From positions 372,001-436,000 of the forward strand of contig NZ_JNZZ01000001.1 of the NCBI RefSeq assembly GCF_000717645.1: a stretch of DNA of 64,000 nucleotides, in the 5' to 3' direction. Below the pieces are notes generated by a model, which ran no database searches, was not told the DNA's origin, and saw only the letters and a list, made by a program, of their open reading frames with translations. The position numbers and the translations under genes were made by a program. This DNA comes from Streptomyces californicus. GTDB lineage: Bacteria; Actinomycetota; Actinomycetes; Streptomycetales; Streptomycetaceae. Positions 1 to 9,376 of this stretch are shown here, piece after piece (the first letter of the stretch is position 1; each line of letters begins with the position of its first letter).

Positions 1-1119
1 CAGCAGCCCGTCCCGGCTCATCGCGAAGAAGACGCGGGTCTGGCCGAGCAGCAGGATCATGCAGACCGTGGTGAGGCCGACCGCGGCGCCGAAGCTGATC
101 AGCCCGGCGTAGAACGGGTGCCCGGTGGCCTTGAAGGCGTCGGCGAGCGGGGCGCTGACGGACAGTTCACTGTAGTGCTGCATGCCGGTGACGACGATCG
201 ACACCGCCACGTAGAGCACCGTGCAGATGACGAGCGAGCCGAGGATGCCGCGCGGCATGTCGCGCTGGGGCAGCTTGGTCTCCTCGGCGGCGGTGGCCAC
301 CACGTCGAAGCCGATGAAGGCGAAGAAGACGATGGAGGCGGCGGTGAAGATGCCCATCACGCCGAAGTTGGTGGGTTCGTAGCCGAACATCAGCTGCACC
401 AGCGGGGCGTCCCAGCCGCCGCCGGACTCCTGCTTCTCGGCCGGCGGGATGAAGGGCTTGAAGTTCTCCGCCTTGATGAAGAAGAGTCCGGCGATGATCA
501 CCATGAGGACCACGCCGACCTTGATCGCCACGACGACCGAGGTGACGCGGGCGGACAGCTTCATGCCGATGACCAGGATGACGGTCAGCACCAGCACCAG
601 GGCGAAGGCCAGGATGTCGAAGCCGAATCCTTCCGCCACGTCCGTGCCCGACAGCACGTCGGGGAGTTTCCAGCCGGCGTTGTCCAGCAGTGAGCGGATG
701 TAGCCGGACCAGCCGACCGCGACGACCGCGGTGCCGAGCGCGAACTCCAGCACCAGGTCCCAGCCGATGATCCAGGCCACCAGCTCGCCCAGCGAGGCGT
801 ACGAGAAGGTGTACGCGGAGCCGGCCACCGGGACGGTGGAGGCGAACTCGGCGTAGCAGAGCGCCGCCAGTCCGCAGACGACGCCCGCGACGACGAACGC
901 GATCGCGGTGGCGGGGCCCGCCGTCTCCTTGGCGACCTGGCCGGTGAGGACGAAGATGCCGGTGCCGATGATGACGCCGACGCCGAAGACCGTCAGGTCC
1001 AGGGCGGAGAGGGACTTCTTGAGCCCGTGTTCCGGCTCCTCGGTGTCCCGGATCGACTGCTCGACCGATTTCGTCCGGAACATACCGTTTCGACGGGGTG
1101 GTGTGACCTGCGCGCTCAC
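1..1119 (-). CDS. APC-family amino-acid permease (partial, 3' end outside window)
   Basis: Predicted inner-membrane amino-acid transporter of the APC superfamily, cationic amino-acid type. The visible 373 codons begin with a short charged tail and the family's first-helix glycine motif (GVGVIIGTGIFVLTG), followed by repeated hydrophobic segments. The C-terminal part lies left of position 1. I chose the GTG at 1119 because a GGAGG-like site sits 6-8 bases upstream; an in-frame ATG at 1083 lacks one. The gene lies directly downstream of dxs on the same strand with a 156-base gap, so partial readthrough is possible. The exact substrate cannot be read from the sequence. The family is well supported; the substrate class is inference. 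Confidence 0.85.
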   Translation of the reverse strand, partial: MSAQVTPPRRNGMFRTKSVEQSIRDTEEPEHGLKKSLSALDLTVFGVGVIIGTGIFVLTGQVAKETAGPATAIAFVVAGVVCGLAALCYAEFASTVPVAGSAYTFSYASLGELVAWIIGWDLVLEFALGTAVVAVGWSGYIRSLLDNAGWKLPDVLSGTDVAEGFGFDILAFALVLVLTVILVIGMKLSARVTSVVVAIKVGVVLMVIIAGLFFIKAENFKPFIPPAEKQESGGGWDAPLVQLMFGYEPTNFGVMGIFTAASIVFFAFIGFDVVATAAEETKLPQRDMPRGILGSLVICTVLYVAVSIVVTGMQHYSELSVSAPLADAFKATGHPFYAGLISFGAAVGLTTVCMILLLGQTRVFFAMSRDGLL

Positions 1120-1275
1120 CTGCGTTACCTCCACGCATTCGATGTGAACGCCATGATTCGGACCGGTTTGGCGAGGGAACACGCCATCTGGCCCGTTTCA
1201 TGCGAATGGGCCGGGAGAACCACCCGTACAGGGGCGGTTCGCCCGGCCCGTCGGCCGTACGAAGCGGTACGCGGA

Positions 1276-3192
1276 TCAGTCGCGCGCGGGCTCCGCGGCG
1301 CGGCTCTCGAAGCGGCCGTCCAGCTTGGCGACCAGACCGGTGACCTGGCGGGCGATGTCCGGCGCGGTCAGTCCGATCTCGGCCATGACCTCGCCGCGCG
1401 AGGCATGGTCGAGGAAGACCGGCGGGATGCCGAAGTCGCGCAGGGGGACGTCCACGCCGGCGTCGCGCAGGGCCTGGGCGACGGCGGAGCCGACGCCTCC
1501 GGCGCGGCTGTTGTCCTCGACCGTGACGACGACCCGGTGGCGCTCGGCGAGCGGGGCGAGCGCCTCGTCGACCGGCTTGACCCAGCGCGGGTCGACGACC
1601 GTGCTGGAGATGCCCTGGGCGTCCAGCAGGTCGGCGATCTCCAGGCACATCGGGGCCAGCGCGCCGACGGAGACGAGCAGCACGTCCGGCCGGGCGTCCG
1701 TCTTCGGCTCGCGCAGGACGTCCATGCCGCCGACCCTGCCGACCGCCTTGACGGCGGGGCCGACCGCGCCCTTGGAGAAGCGGACCACGGTGGGGGCGTC
1801 GTCCACGGCGACGGCCTCGCGCAGCTGGGCGCGGACCTGGTCGGCGTCGCGCGGGGCGGCGATGCGCAGGCCGGGCACGCACTGGAGGATCGACATGTCC
1901 CACATGCCGTTGTGCGAGGCGCCGTCGGTGCCGGTGATGCCGGCCCGGTCCAGGACGAAGGTGACCCCGCACTTGTGCAGGGCGACGTCCATCAGGACCT
2001 GGTCGAAGGCGCGGTTGAGGAAGGTGGCGTAGACCGCGAAGACCGGGTGGAGGCCGCCGGTGGCGAGGCCGGCCGCGGAGACCGCGCCGTGCTGCTCGGC
2101 GATGCCGACGTCGTAGATCCGGTCGGGGAAGGCCGCCTCGAACTTGCCGAGGCCGACCGGCTGGAGCATGGCCGCGGTGATGGCGACGATGTCCTCGCGC
2201 TCCTCGCCGAGCTTGACCATCTCCTCGCCGAAGACGGAGGTCCAGTCGAGGCCGGAGGTGGAGATCGGCAGGCCGGTGTCCGGGTGGATCTTGCCGACGG
2301 CGTGGAAGCGGTCGGCCTCGTCCTCCAGGGCCGGGGTGTAGCCGCGGCCCTTCTCGGTGAGGCAGTGCACGATGACGGGGCCGCCGAAGCGCTTGGCGCG
2401 CTGGAGGGCCGATTCCAGGGCCTCGATGTCGTGGCCGTCGATGGGGCCGACGTATTTGAGGCCGAGGTCCTCGAACATGCCCTGCGGGGCGATGAAGTCC
2501 TTGAGGCCCTTCTTGGCGCCGTGCAGGGTGTCGTACAGCGGGCGGCCGACGACCGGCGTGCGCTCCAGCAGGTCCTTGCCGCGGGCCAGGAACCGTTCGT
2601 AGCCGTCGGTCGTACGGAGCGTGGCCAGGTGGTTGGCGAGGCCGCCGATGGTCGGGGCGTAGGAGCGCTCGTTGTCGTTGACGACGATGACGAGGGGGCG
2701 GTCCTTGGCGGCGGCGATGTTGTTCAGCGCCTCCCAGGCCATACCGCCGGTGAGCGCGCCGTCGCCGATGACCGCGACGACGTGGTCGTCCTTCTTCAGG
2801 ACCTCGTTCGCCTTGGCCATGCCGTCGGCCCAGCCGAGGACGCCCGAGGCGTGGCTGTTCTCGATGACGTCGTGGTCGGACTCGGCGCGGGAGGGGTAGC
2901 CGGAGAGGCCGCCCTTGCTCTTGAGGCGGGAGAAGTCCTGGCGGCCGGTGAGCAGCTTGTGCACGTACGCCTGGTGGCCGGTGTCCCAGAGGACCTTGTC
3001 CCGGGGCGACTCGAAGACGCGGTGCAGGGCGATGGTGAGCTCGACCACGCCCAGGTTGGGGCCGAGGTGTCCGCCGGTCTTCGACACCGCGTCCACCAGG
3101 AAGGTGCGGATCTCCTCCGCGAGCCGGTCCAGCTCACCGAGGCTGAGCCGGTCCAGGTCGCGCGGTCCCTTGATGCGGGTCAGCAGATCCAC
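1276..3192 (-). CDS. dxs: 1-deoxy-D-xylulose-5-phosphate synthase
   Basis: A 638-residue thiamine-diphosphate enzyme that condenses pyruvate and glyceraldehyde 3-phosphate to 1-deoxyxylulose 5-phosphate. This is the first step of the cytoplasmic MEP isoprenoid pathway. Seen: an N-terminal transketolase-type domain with the ThDP/Mg motif GDGALTGG near residue 148 and a following NDN, a pyrimidine-binding domain with [10 protein letters not shown] near residue 430, and a C-terminal transketolase domain. Length is normal for Dxs. The GTG start has GGAGG seven bases upstream. Streptomyces often carry two dxs copies, and the one beside the xylose transporter matches the S. coelicolor arrangement (known synteny, from memory). 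Supplying deoxyxylulose phosphate beside xylose uptake may be coincidence. Confidence 0.96.
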   Translation of the reverse strand: MDLLTRIKGPRDLDRLSLGELDRLAEEIRTFLVDAVSKTGGHLGPNLGVVELTIALHRVFESPRDKVLWDTGHQAYVHKLLTGRQDFSRLKSKGGLSGYPSRAESDHDVIENSHASGVLGWADGMAKANEVLKKDDHVVAVIGDGALTGGMAWEALNNIAAAKDRPLVIVVNDNERSYAPTIGGLANHLATLRTTDGYERFLARGKDLLERTPVVGRPLYDTLHGAKKGLKDFIAPQGMFEDLGLKYVGPIDGHDIEALESALQRAKRFGGPVIVHCLTEKGRGYTPALEDEADRFHAVGKIHPDTGLPISTSGLDWTSVFGEEMVKLGEEREDIVAITAAMLQPVGLGKFEAAFPDRIYDVGIAEQHGAVSAAGLATGGLHPVFAVYATFLNRAFDQVLMDVALHKCGVTFVLDRAGITGTDGASHNGMWDMSILQCVPGLRIAAPRDADQVRAQLREAVAVDDAPTVVRFSKGAVGPAVKAVGRVGGMDVLREPKTDARPDVLLVSVGALAPMCLEIADLLDAQGISSTVVDPRWVKPVDEALAPLAERHRVVVTVEDNSRAGGVGSAVAQALRDAGVDVPLRDFGIPPVFLDHASRGEVMAEIGLTAPDIARQVTGLVAKLDGRFESRAAEPARD

Positions 3193-3305
3193 CCGTGCCT
3201 CCTTGCGTTTGAGCTGATCGAGCGTGCGTGCCGATCCGATGAGTCTAATGTTCCGCTCCCGGGAGTGGGCAGCGGGCGGTCCGGTTCGTAGCGATACCCG
3301 GACAC

Positions 3306-3349
3306 GCGCAGGTGCCCGGCACCCCCCTGGGGGCGCCGGGCACCTGCGC
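3306..3349 (-). terminator. Strong hairpin terminator after xylH
   Basis: A perfect 15-bp stem (arms 3306-3320 and 3335-3349) with a C/G-rich loop lies 10 bases beyond the xylH stop codon and before the dxs start. It has no U-tract, as is usual in Streptomyces. It should end the xylFGH transcript and insulate dxs. Confidence 0.8.
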
Positions 3350-3359
3350 GGATGTGCGG

Positions 3360-4694
3360 TCAGGCGCGACCCGCGGTCTTCTGGGTCTTACGGGTGACGG
3401 AGTCGATGACCACCGTGGCCAGGAGCACGGCGCCGGTGACCATGTACTGGATCGGCGTGGCGATGCCCTCCAGCGACAGTCCGTACTGGATGGAGACGAT
3501 CACCATGACGCCGAGGAGCGCGTTCCAGGTGCGGCCGCGGCCGCCGAAGAGGCTGGTGCCGCCGATGACGGCCGCCGCGATGACGTTCATCAGGAGGTCG
3601 CCGGTGCCGGAGCCCTGGTTGGCCGCCGCGATCTTGGAGGCCCAGAACAGGCCGCCGATCGCGGCGAAGGTCCCCGCGATGGAGAAGACGGAGATCCGGA
3701 TCGCGGTGACGTTGATGCCGGCACGCCGGGACGCCTCGACGCTGCCGCCGAGCGCGAAGATCTTCCGCCCGTAGGCCGTGCGGCGGAGCAGGAAGTCCGT
3801 GCCGACCAGGACGATCAGGAAGAGGACCAGGGCGAGCGGCAGGCCGCGGTACTGGTTGAACATGTACGCGGCGGCGAAGGCGAACACCGCGAGGACGGCG
3901 GTGCGCACGGCGATGTCGGCGATCGGCCGGGACGGGATGCCCGCGGCCTCGCGGCGGCGGGTGTCCAGGAAGGCGGCGGCGAAGTAGCCGACGACCGCGA
4001 TCGCGGCGAGCCCGTAGGCGGCGGCGACGTCGGTGAAGTAGTACGTGGTCAGCTGGCCGACCACGCCCTCCCCGTCCAGGTTGATGGTGCCGGAGTCGCC
4101 GAGGAGCTGGAGCATGAAGCCCAGCCAGAACAGCAGGCCGGCCAGGGTGACGGCGAAGGCGGGGGCCCCGATCCGGGCGAAGAAGAAGCCGTGGATCGCG
4201 CCCATCACCGCGCCGCTGACGATGGCGACGACGATCGCCAGCCACTCGTTCATGCCCTGGGTGACGCTGAGCACCGCGACGAGGGCGCCGGAGACGCCGG
4301 AGACGGAGCCGACCGAGAGGTCGATCTCGCCGAGCAGCAGGACGAAGATGATGCCGACGGCCATCATGCCGGTGGCGACCATGGTGACCGCGATGTCGCT
4401 GATGTTCTTCGCGGAGAGGAACTCGGAGTTCAGGCTCTGGAAGACGATCGCGATGATCGCGAGGCCGATGACGACCGGGATGGAGCCCAGGTCGCCGCCG
4501 CTGATCTTGCGCTTGAACTCGGTGAGGTACCCGGCGAAGCCCTGCTCGCGGATGAGCAGGCGGGGGTCGACGACGGTGGCGGCGCCGTCGGCCGCGTCAG
4601 GGTTGCCGACCGGCGGGGCGTCGACGGGGTCGGCGCCCTTGTCCAGGGACGGGCCGGCCTTGTCCGCCGTGTTGGCGGTCTCGTCGGTGGTCAC
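3360..4694 (-). CDS. xylH: Xylose-type sugar ABC transporter permease
   Basis: A membrane permease of the ribose/xylose (CUT2) importer class, 444 residues, with about ten hydrophobic helices and the family's [13 protein letters not shown] segment. The N-terminal ~75 residues are polar and cytoplasmic. The GTG start at 4694 overlaps the xylG stop as GTGA and has a GGAGG site, so translation is coupled to xylG. A longer in-frame reading upstream only runs through xylG in another frame. With XylF and XylG it forms a complete importer, and gene order relative to the ROK regulator equals S. coelicolor xylFGH-rok7B7. Substrate xylose is inferred from that synteny. Confidence 0.9.
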   Translation of the reverse strand: MTTDETANTADKAGPSLDKGADPVDAPPVGNPDAADGAATVVDPRLLIREQGFAGYLTEFKRKISGGDLGSIPVVIGLAIIAIVFQSLNSEFLSAKNISDIAVTMVATGMMAVGIIFVLLLGEIDLSVGSVSGVSGALVAVLSVTQGMNEWLAIVVAIVSGAVMGAIHGFFFARIGAPAFAVTLAGLLFWLGFMLQLLGDSGTINLDGEGVVGQLTTYYFTDVAAAYGLAAIAVVGYFAAAFLDTRRREAAGIPSRPIADIAVRTAVLAVFAFAAAYMFNQYRGLPLALVLFLIVLVGTDFLLRRTAYGRKIFALGGSVEASRRAGINVTAIRISVFSIAGTFAAIGGLFWASKIAAANQGSGTGDLLMNVIAAAVIGGTSLFGGRGRTWNALLGVMVIVSIQYGLSLEGIATPIQYMVTGAVLLATVVIDSVTRKTQKTAGRA

Positions 4695-5470
4695 TTCGAA
4701 ACCTCCGCGTTGCGCGCCGCACGTCGGGTCACGGCGTTGTCCGTGGCGCCCGTGATGGCGGAGATGATCTCTTCCTGGGAAGTGGTCCTCACATCGAAGA
4801 CCCCGTTGTTCCGGCCCAGCCGGAGCACCGCGACCTTGTCCGCGACGGCCTTCACGTCGGCCATGTTGTGGCTGATGAGGATGACCGCGTGGCCGCGCTC
4901 GCGCAGCCGCTCGACGAGGTCGAGCACCTGGGCGGTCTGCTCGACGCCGAGGGCGGCGGTCGGCTCGTCGAGGATGACGAGCCTGGGCTCGCCGAGCATC
5001 GAGCGGGCGATGGCCACGGTCTGGCGCTGACCGCCGGAGAGCGAGGCGATCGGGATGCGGACGCTCGGGATGCGGATGGAGAGCGTGGAGAGCAGCTCGC
5101 GGGAGCGGCGCTCCATCTCCACCTCGTCCAGCACGCCGAAGCGGCGCAGCTCCCGGCCGAGGTAGAGGTTGCCGACGACGTCGATGTTGTCGCACAGCGC
5201 GAGGTCCTGATAGACGGTCGCGACGCCGAGGTTCTGGGAGTCGTGCGGCTTGTTGATCTGCACGGCCCGGCCTTCCCACTCGATGACGCCGTCATCGATG
5301 GGGTGCACTCCGGCGATCGTCTTGACCAGCGTGGATTTACCGGCGCCGTTGTCGCCGACCAGGGCGACCACCTCGCCGGCGTGGACCTCAAGCTCTACAT
5401 CGGTGAGTACCTGGACGGCACCGAAGCGCTTGGAGACCCCTCGCAACGCCAGCACGGGCGTAGCGGACAC
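4691..5470 (-). CDS. xylG: Xylose-type sugar ABC transporter ATP-binding protein
   Basis: A cytoplasmic ATPase of 259 residues powering the CUT2 importer. Seen: Walker A GDNGAGKST, signature LSGGQRQ, Walker B LVILDEPTAALG and the switch histidine in ISHN. It has a single ATPase domain, unlike the duplicated RbsA/XylG of enteric bacteria, which is normal for actinobacterial members. I prefer the GTG at 5470: an AAGGAG site lies nine bases upstream, while the in-frame ATG at 5479 directly abuts that site. The stop codon overlaps the xylH start. It is separated from xylF by about 320 bases containing a hairpin. Confidence 0.9.
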   Translation of the reverse strand: MSATPVLALRGVSKRFGAVQVLTDVELEVHAGEVVALVGDNGAGKSTLVKTIAGVHPIDDGVIEWEGRAVQINKPHDSQNLGVATVYQDLALCDNIDVVGNLYLGRELRRFGVLDEVEMERRSRELLSTLSIRIPSVRIPIASLSGGQRQTVAIARSMLGEPRLVILDEPTAALGVEQTAQVLDLVERLRERGHAVILISHNMADVKAVADKVAVLRLGRNNGVFDVRTTSQEEIISAITGATDNAVTRRAARNAEVSK

Positions 5471-5479
5471 ATGAACCAT

Positions 5480-5790
5480 CTCCTTCGCCGCCTGACCGGC
5501 GGGGATGCCGCGCCCGGGGGAAGGCGCGGCGGTGTCGAGCAGAAGGGATACGGGAAAGGGGGAAGCGTTCCGCCCGGCGCCCCGCCCGGTAGCGGGACGG
5601 TTGGTGTGCGGGGCGCCGGACAGGCTTCGTGGCGCGTGCCGGGCCGGTGGGCCGGGCGCGTGCGCGGGCGGTGGGCCGCCCGGTCCTCGCGCGGGTGCGC
5701 GGCGGACCGGGTGGCGGTGGAGCGGGCGGGGGCCGGCCGCTCGGGGGCGGAACGGAGTCCCGGGGCCGGGCCCCGGGGCGCCGCTCCGGA
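5480..5790 (-). other. xylF-xylG intergenic spacer with attenuator-like hairpin
   Basis: Very GC-rich spacer of 311 bases with no credible gene. A 19-base hairpin (5759-5777, 8-bp stem, 3-base loop) stands 14 bases after the xylF stop. Such hairpins commonly let the binding-protein gene be expressed above the ATPase and permease by stabilising its mRNA or by partial termination. That function is inference. Confidence 0.6.
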
Positions 5791-6903
5791 CTACTTGAGG
5801 CCGATCTTGTCGCAGGCGGCCTTGTACTTGGCCGAGCAGATCTCGTCCATGGTCCAGATGCCGTCCTTGATGACGGTGTCCTTGATGTTGTCCTTGGTCA
5901 GGGAGACGACCGGGACGAGGACCGTCGGGATGCCCTTCGCGGTGGCGCTGTCGACCTTCGAGGTGGCGATGGAGTCGAGCTTCTCGCCCTTGGCGAGGGC
6001 GACGGCCATCTCGGCGGCGACGATGCCCTCGGCCGGGTAGGACTTGTAGACGCTCATGAACTGCTCGCCGGAGACGATGCGCTGCACGCCCGCGAGTTCG
6101 GCGTCCTGGCCGGTGACCGGCGGGAGCGGCGAGATGCCGGCGGCCTTGAGGGCGGTGATGATGCCGCCCGCCATGCCGTCGTTGGCGGAGTAGACGCCGT
6201 CGATCTTGTCCTTGCCGAGCGCGGTGATCGCCGCTTCCATGTTGGCGTTGGCGTTCTCCGGCTTCCACTCCTTGGTGTCGTACTCCTTGCCGTACTTCAC
6301 CTTGCCGTCGAGGACGGACTTGGCGCCGGACTTGAAGAGCGCGGCGTTCGGGTCGGTGATCGCGCCGTTCATCATCACGATCGTGCCGCCGTCGGCCTTG
6401 TCGCCCAGGGCCTCCAGCAGGGCGGTGCCCTGGGCCCGGCCGACCTCTTCGTTGTCGAAGGAGGTGTAGGCGTCGATGGGGCCCTCGGCGAGGCGGTCGA
6501 AGGCGACGACGGGGATGCCGGCGTCCTTGGCCTTCTTGACGCTGTTGGCGATCGCCTTGGAGTCCACGGAGCCCAGGATGAGCGCGTCGACCTTGTTGGT
6601 GATCATGGTGTCGACCTGCTGGGCCTGCGTGTTCGCATCCTGCTTGGCGTTGGCGTAGGTGACCTTCGCCTTGCCGCCGGTGAGCTCGCCGATCTTCTTC
6701 TCGATGATCGGACGGTCGAACTTCTCGTAGCGGGCCGTCTGGTTCTCGGGGAGGAGCAGACCTATCTTCAGGTCGTCGCCCTTCTTCTCCGAGCCTCCTT
6801 CGGCCTTGTCGCCGGACTCCTTGGCGCTCCCGCAAGCGGCCAGCGAGATCGCCATGGTGGTGGCGGCAACGGCAACGGCGGCACGACGCATACGCGTGTT
6901 CAT
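5791..6903 (-). CDS. xylF: Xylose-type sugar-binding lipoprotein
   Basis: Extracellular substrate-binding lipoprotein of the importer, 370 residues, periplasmic-binding-protein type 1 fold (CUT2). Seen: a signal peptide with charged MNTRMRR start, a hydrophobic core and the lipobox LAAC (Cys about residue 24), followed by a Ser/Lys-rich linker. The mature part contains KIGLLLPENQTARYEKFDRP, typical of xylose/ribose binders. A GGGAGG site precedes the ATG. It is the first gene of the operon, next to the ROK regulator, whose 3' end is 120 bases upstream. Regulation by Rok7B7 is known for S. coelicolor and inferred here; a candidate operator lies at 6978-6996. Confidence 0.92.
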   Translation of the reverse strand: MNTRMRRAAVAVAATTMAISLAACGSAKESGDKAEGGSEKKGDDLKIGLLLPENQTARYEKFDRPIIEKKIGELTGGKAKVTYANAKQDANTQAQQVDTMITNKVDALILGSVDSKAIANSVKKAKDAGIPVVAFDRLAEGPIDAYTSFDNEEVGRAQGTALLEALGDKADGGTIVMMNGAITDPNAALFKSGAKSVLDGKVKYGKEYDTKEWKPENANANMEAAITALGKDKIDGVYSANDGMAGGIITALKAAGISPLPPVTGQDAELAGVQRIVSGEQFMSVYKSYPAEGIVAAEMAVALAKGEKLDSIATSKVDSATAKGIPTVLVPVVSLTKDNIKDTVIKDGIWTMDEICSAKYKAACDKIGLK

Positions 6904-6977
6904 TCTCGAACCTCCCTGACGAGGCCGCGACGTTGCGGCCGAGGTGGCTGGAAGTCAACTCGGCCGCAGCGTCAGCG

Positions 6978-6996
6978 TCAAGGAGTAAATCCTTAA
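6978..6996. promoter_or_regulatory. Candidate ROK operator ahead of xylF
   Basis: Inverted repeat TCAAGGAGTAAATCCTTAA: arms pair at 6 of 7 positions around a 5-base A/T-rich centre. It lies 75-93 bases upstream of the xylF start, in an AT-richer island of an otherwise GC-rich gap. ROK repressors bind palindromes of this size; assignment to Rok7B7 is inference. Confidence 0.5.
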
Positions 6997-7023
6997 CGAG
7001 ATGACAACGGTGCCATTCGTTAT

Positions 7024-8223
7024 CTAAGTGAAGGCAGGAGTCGCCGCGGGGACGGTGCTCTCCAAAAGGGTCGAATCCCCCATCTCGCTCAGCACCAGGG
7101 CGAGCGCGCCCAGGACCTCGGCACGGCCGCCGAGCGCTCCGGGGAGGACCGACAGCTGCCGGGCCGCGCTGGGGATCGCGTACCGCGACACGGAGTCCCG
7201 TATGGGCCCCAGGACCAGCTCCCCGGCCTCCGCCAGCGAGCCGCCGAGCACGACGCGGCTGGGGTTGAGCAGGTTGCACAGGTTGGCCACGCCGCTGCCG
7301 ATGTGGCGGCCCACGTCGCCGATCACCCGGCGGCACCCCGGATCGCCCTCGCGGGCCAGCTGGACCACCCGCTCCATGGTGAGCCCGGGACCGTGGCTGG
7401 GCTGGAGCAGGGGCAGGACGTACCGGGCGGCGGTGAAGGTCTCCAGGCAGCCGCGGTTGCCGCAGCGGCAGACCGGGCCCGACTCGTCCAGCGTGATGTG
7501 GCCGATCTCCCCGGCGGTGCCGCCCGGGCCCCGGTAGATGGTCCCGTCGATCACCAGTCCGGCGCCGACGCCGCTGGCCACCTTGATGTACGCCAGGTCC
7601 TTGACGCCCCGGCCGCTCCCCCAGACCAGCTCGCCCAGCGCCCCGAGGTTGGCGTCGTTGTCGACGTACACGGGCACGCCGAGCCGGCCGGAGAGCTCTT
7701 CGCTGGGGTTGATGCCCGTCCAGCCCGGCAGGATCGAGGTGGAGCCCAGCGTGCCCGACTCGACGTCGATGGGGCCCGGCACGCCGAGACCGATCCCGAT
7801 CACCTTGTCGGGGCCGATGCCGGTGGCCTCGATCAGCCGCTTGACCAGGACTTCGGCCCGGTCGAACCCCTCGGCGGACGAGGCGTCCACGTCGAGCGGC
7901 TCGGACTCCTCGGCGAGCACCTGGTGGGCGAGGTTGCCGACCGCCACGCGCAGGTGCGTATGGCCGAAGTCGACGCCGATGACGATGCCCGCGTCACCGC
8001 TGAGCGAGACGCTGCGCGCGCGCCTGCCGCCCGCGGAGGTGGGCGTGACCTCGACCGTTCCGCCGTCCTTCAGCTCCCGGACGATATTGGAGACCGTGGC
8101 CGCCGAGAGTCCGGTGCTCCGGGCGATCTCCGCCTGGGTGAGCGATCCCGCCATCCGTACGGCGCGGACGACCCGCTCCAGATTGGCCCTGTGCAGCGAT
8201 GTCTGCGACCCGGGAGTCTCCAT
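7024..8223 (-). CDS. rok7B7: ROK-family transcriptional regulator
   Basis: A 399-residue DNA-binding regulator of the NagC/XylR (ROK) class. Seen: N-terminal winged HTH (about residues 10-70, LTQAEIARSTGLSAATVSNIV), then a sugar-kinase-like domain with GVDFGHTH and the ROK zinc site CRCGNRGCLE near residue 265. I chose the ATG at 8223 because an AGGAG site lies 11 bases before it; the GTG at 8235 overlaps that site. It sits between xylFGH and ngcEFG, exactly as in S. coelicolor SCO6008, where Rok7B7 controls the xylose operon and carbon-source and antibiotic responses (known from the literature). The effector here cannot be read from sequence. Confidence 0.93.
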   Translation of the reverse strand: METPGSQTSLHRANLERVVRAVRMAGSLTQAEIARSTGLSAATVSNIVRELKDGGTVEVTPTSAGGRRARSVSLSGDAGIVIGVDFGHTHLRVAVGNLAHQVLAEESEPLDVDASSAEGFDRAEVLVKRLIEATGIGPDKVIGIGLGVPGPIDVESGTLGSTSILPGWTGINPSEELSGRLGVPVYVDNDANLGALGELVWGSGRGVKDLAYIKVASGVGAGLVIDGTIYRGPGGTAGEIGHITLDESGPVCRCGNRGCLETFTAARYVLPLLQPSHGPGLTMERVVQLAREGDPGCRRVIGDVGRHIGSGVANLCNLLNPSRVVLGGSLAEAGELVLGPIRDSVSRYAIPSAARQLSVLPGALGGRAEVLGALALVLSEMGDSTLLESTVPAATPAFT

Positions 8224-8376
8224 CGACTCATCCACTCCTGCCCTTGGCGGGCGGTCCGCGAGGACCGCCCCGGCCGGGGCCGCAGCGACGAGACCCCGGC
8301 TTCCTCCAACATGTGAACTCTAAGCTGACCTTTCGGGGGTGCCTCCCGTCAAGACCTGAGCACCGGCGCACGCACG

Positions 8377-8423
8377 ACGGCCCGGTGCCCCGGCGGACGA
8401 ACTCCGCCGGGGCACCGGGCCGT
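8377..8423 (-). terminator. 21-bp-stem terminator after ngcG
   Basis: Perfect 21-bp stem (8377-8397 with 8403-8423) and a five-base loop, 15 bases past the ngcG stop codon. One of the strongest hairpins in the window, it should end the ngcEFG transcript before rok7B7. Confidence 0.88.
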
Positions 8424-8437
8424 ACAGGGGACGGGGG

Positions 8438-9376
8438 CTACTTCAGGGCGCCCGCCGTCAGGCCGGAGACGACCTGCCGCTGGAAGATGATGTACGCGGC
8501 CAGCACGGGCAGCATGGCGATCACCAGACCGGCGAAGAGGCCGGAGTAGTCGCCCTTGTACCCCTGGCTGGCGGCCAGCTCCACCAGGCCCTGGGCCAGC
8601 ACGCGCTTCTCCGGGTCGGTGTTCAGCACCGTCGGCAGCATGTACTGGTTCCACTGCCCCAGGAAGTTGAAGATCCCGACGCTGATCAGGCCGGGCTTGG
8701 CCATCGGCAGCATGACCTGGAAGAACGTCCGGGTGTGCGAGGCCCCGTCGATGATCGCCGCCTCCGCCACCGAGGTCGGCAGCGTACGGAAGAACGAGGT
8801 CAGGAAGAAGACCGTGAAGGGCAGCGAGTACGCGATGTACACGGCGATCAGGCCGTGGATCGTGTTCAGCAGCCCCATGTTGTCCATGACGTAGAACAGC
8901 GGGACCAGCGCCAGCATGATCGGGAAGCTCATGCCGCCGACGAACAGGAAGTAGATGAACCGGTTGCCCGGGAACTCGAAGCGGGCCAGCACATAGGCGG
9001 CCATGGAGCCGAGGACCAGGGTGCCGACGAGCGAACCGCCCACCACCAGGATGGTGTTCAGGAAGTACTCGCTCATGTGGGCCTGGCTCCAGGCCCGGCC
9101 CCAGCTGTCGAAGTTCAGCGAACTCGGCAGCGACCACGGGGTGTTGAAGATGTCCGAGTCGGTCTTGAACGAGGACATCACCGCCCAGAACAGCGGCAGG
9201 ACGACCATGATCGCCCACAGGATCAGCATCCCGTGCGAGAAGACGTTGAGGACGTGGCCCTCACTGCTCTTCGCGGGGGCCGACGAGCCCTTGGAGACGC
9301 TCCCGGAGCGCTGGGCCGGGACCGCGGCCGTGTCGGCGCCGGAGGGCCTGGACGGAGGGGTGTCAGTGGTCTTCAT
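8438..9376 (-). CDS. ngcG: N-acetylglucosamine/chitobiose-type ABC transporter permease
   Basis: Carbohydrate (CUT1, MalG-like) importer permease of 312 residues with about six transmembrane helices and the EAA loop AAIIDGASHTRTFFQVMLPMAKP near residue 200. A ~40-residue polar N-terminal extension precedes helix 1. The ATG overlaps the ngcF stop as TGATG, so translation is coupled. No ATPase gene is present in this operon. In Streptomyces such CUT1 systems normally share the MsiK ATPase encoded elsewhere (established knowledge). The name comes from synteny with S. coelicolor SCO6005-6007. Confidence 0.88.
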   Translation of the reverse strand: MKTTDTPPSRPSGADTAAVPAQRSGSVSKGSSAPAKSSEGHVLNVFSHGMLILWAIMVVLPLFWAVMSSFKTDSDIFNTPWSLPSSLNFDSWGRAWSQAHMSEYFLNTILVVGGSLVGTLVLGSMAAYVLARFEFPGNRFIYFLFVGGMSFPIMLALVPLFYVMDNMGLLNTIHGLIAVYIAYSLPFTVFFLTSFFRTLPTSVAEAAIIDGASHTRTFFQVMLPMAKPGLISVGIFNFLGQWNQYMLPTVLNTDPEKRVLAQGLVELAASQGYKGDYSGLFAGLVIAMLPVLAAYIIFQRQVVSGLTAGALK

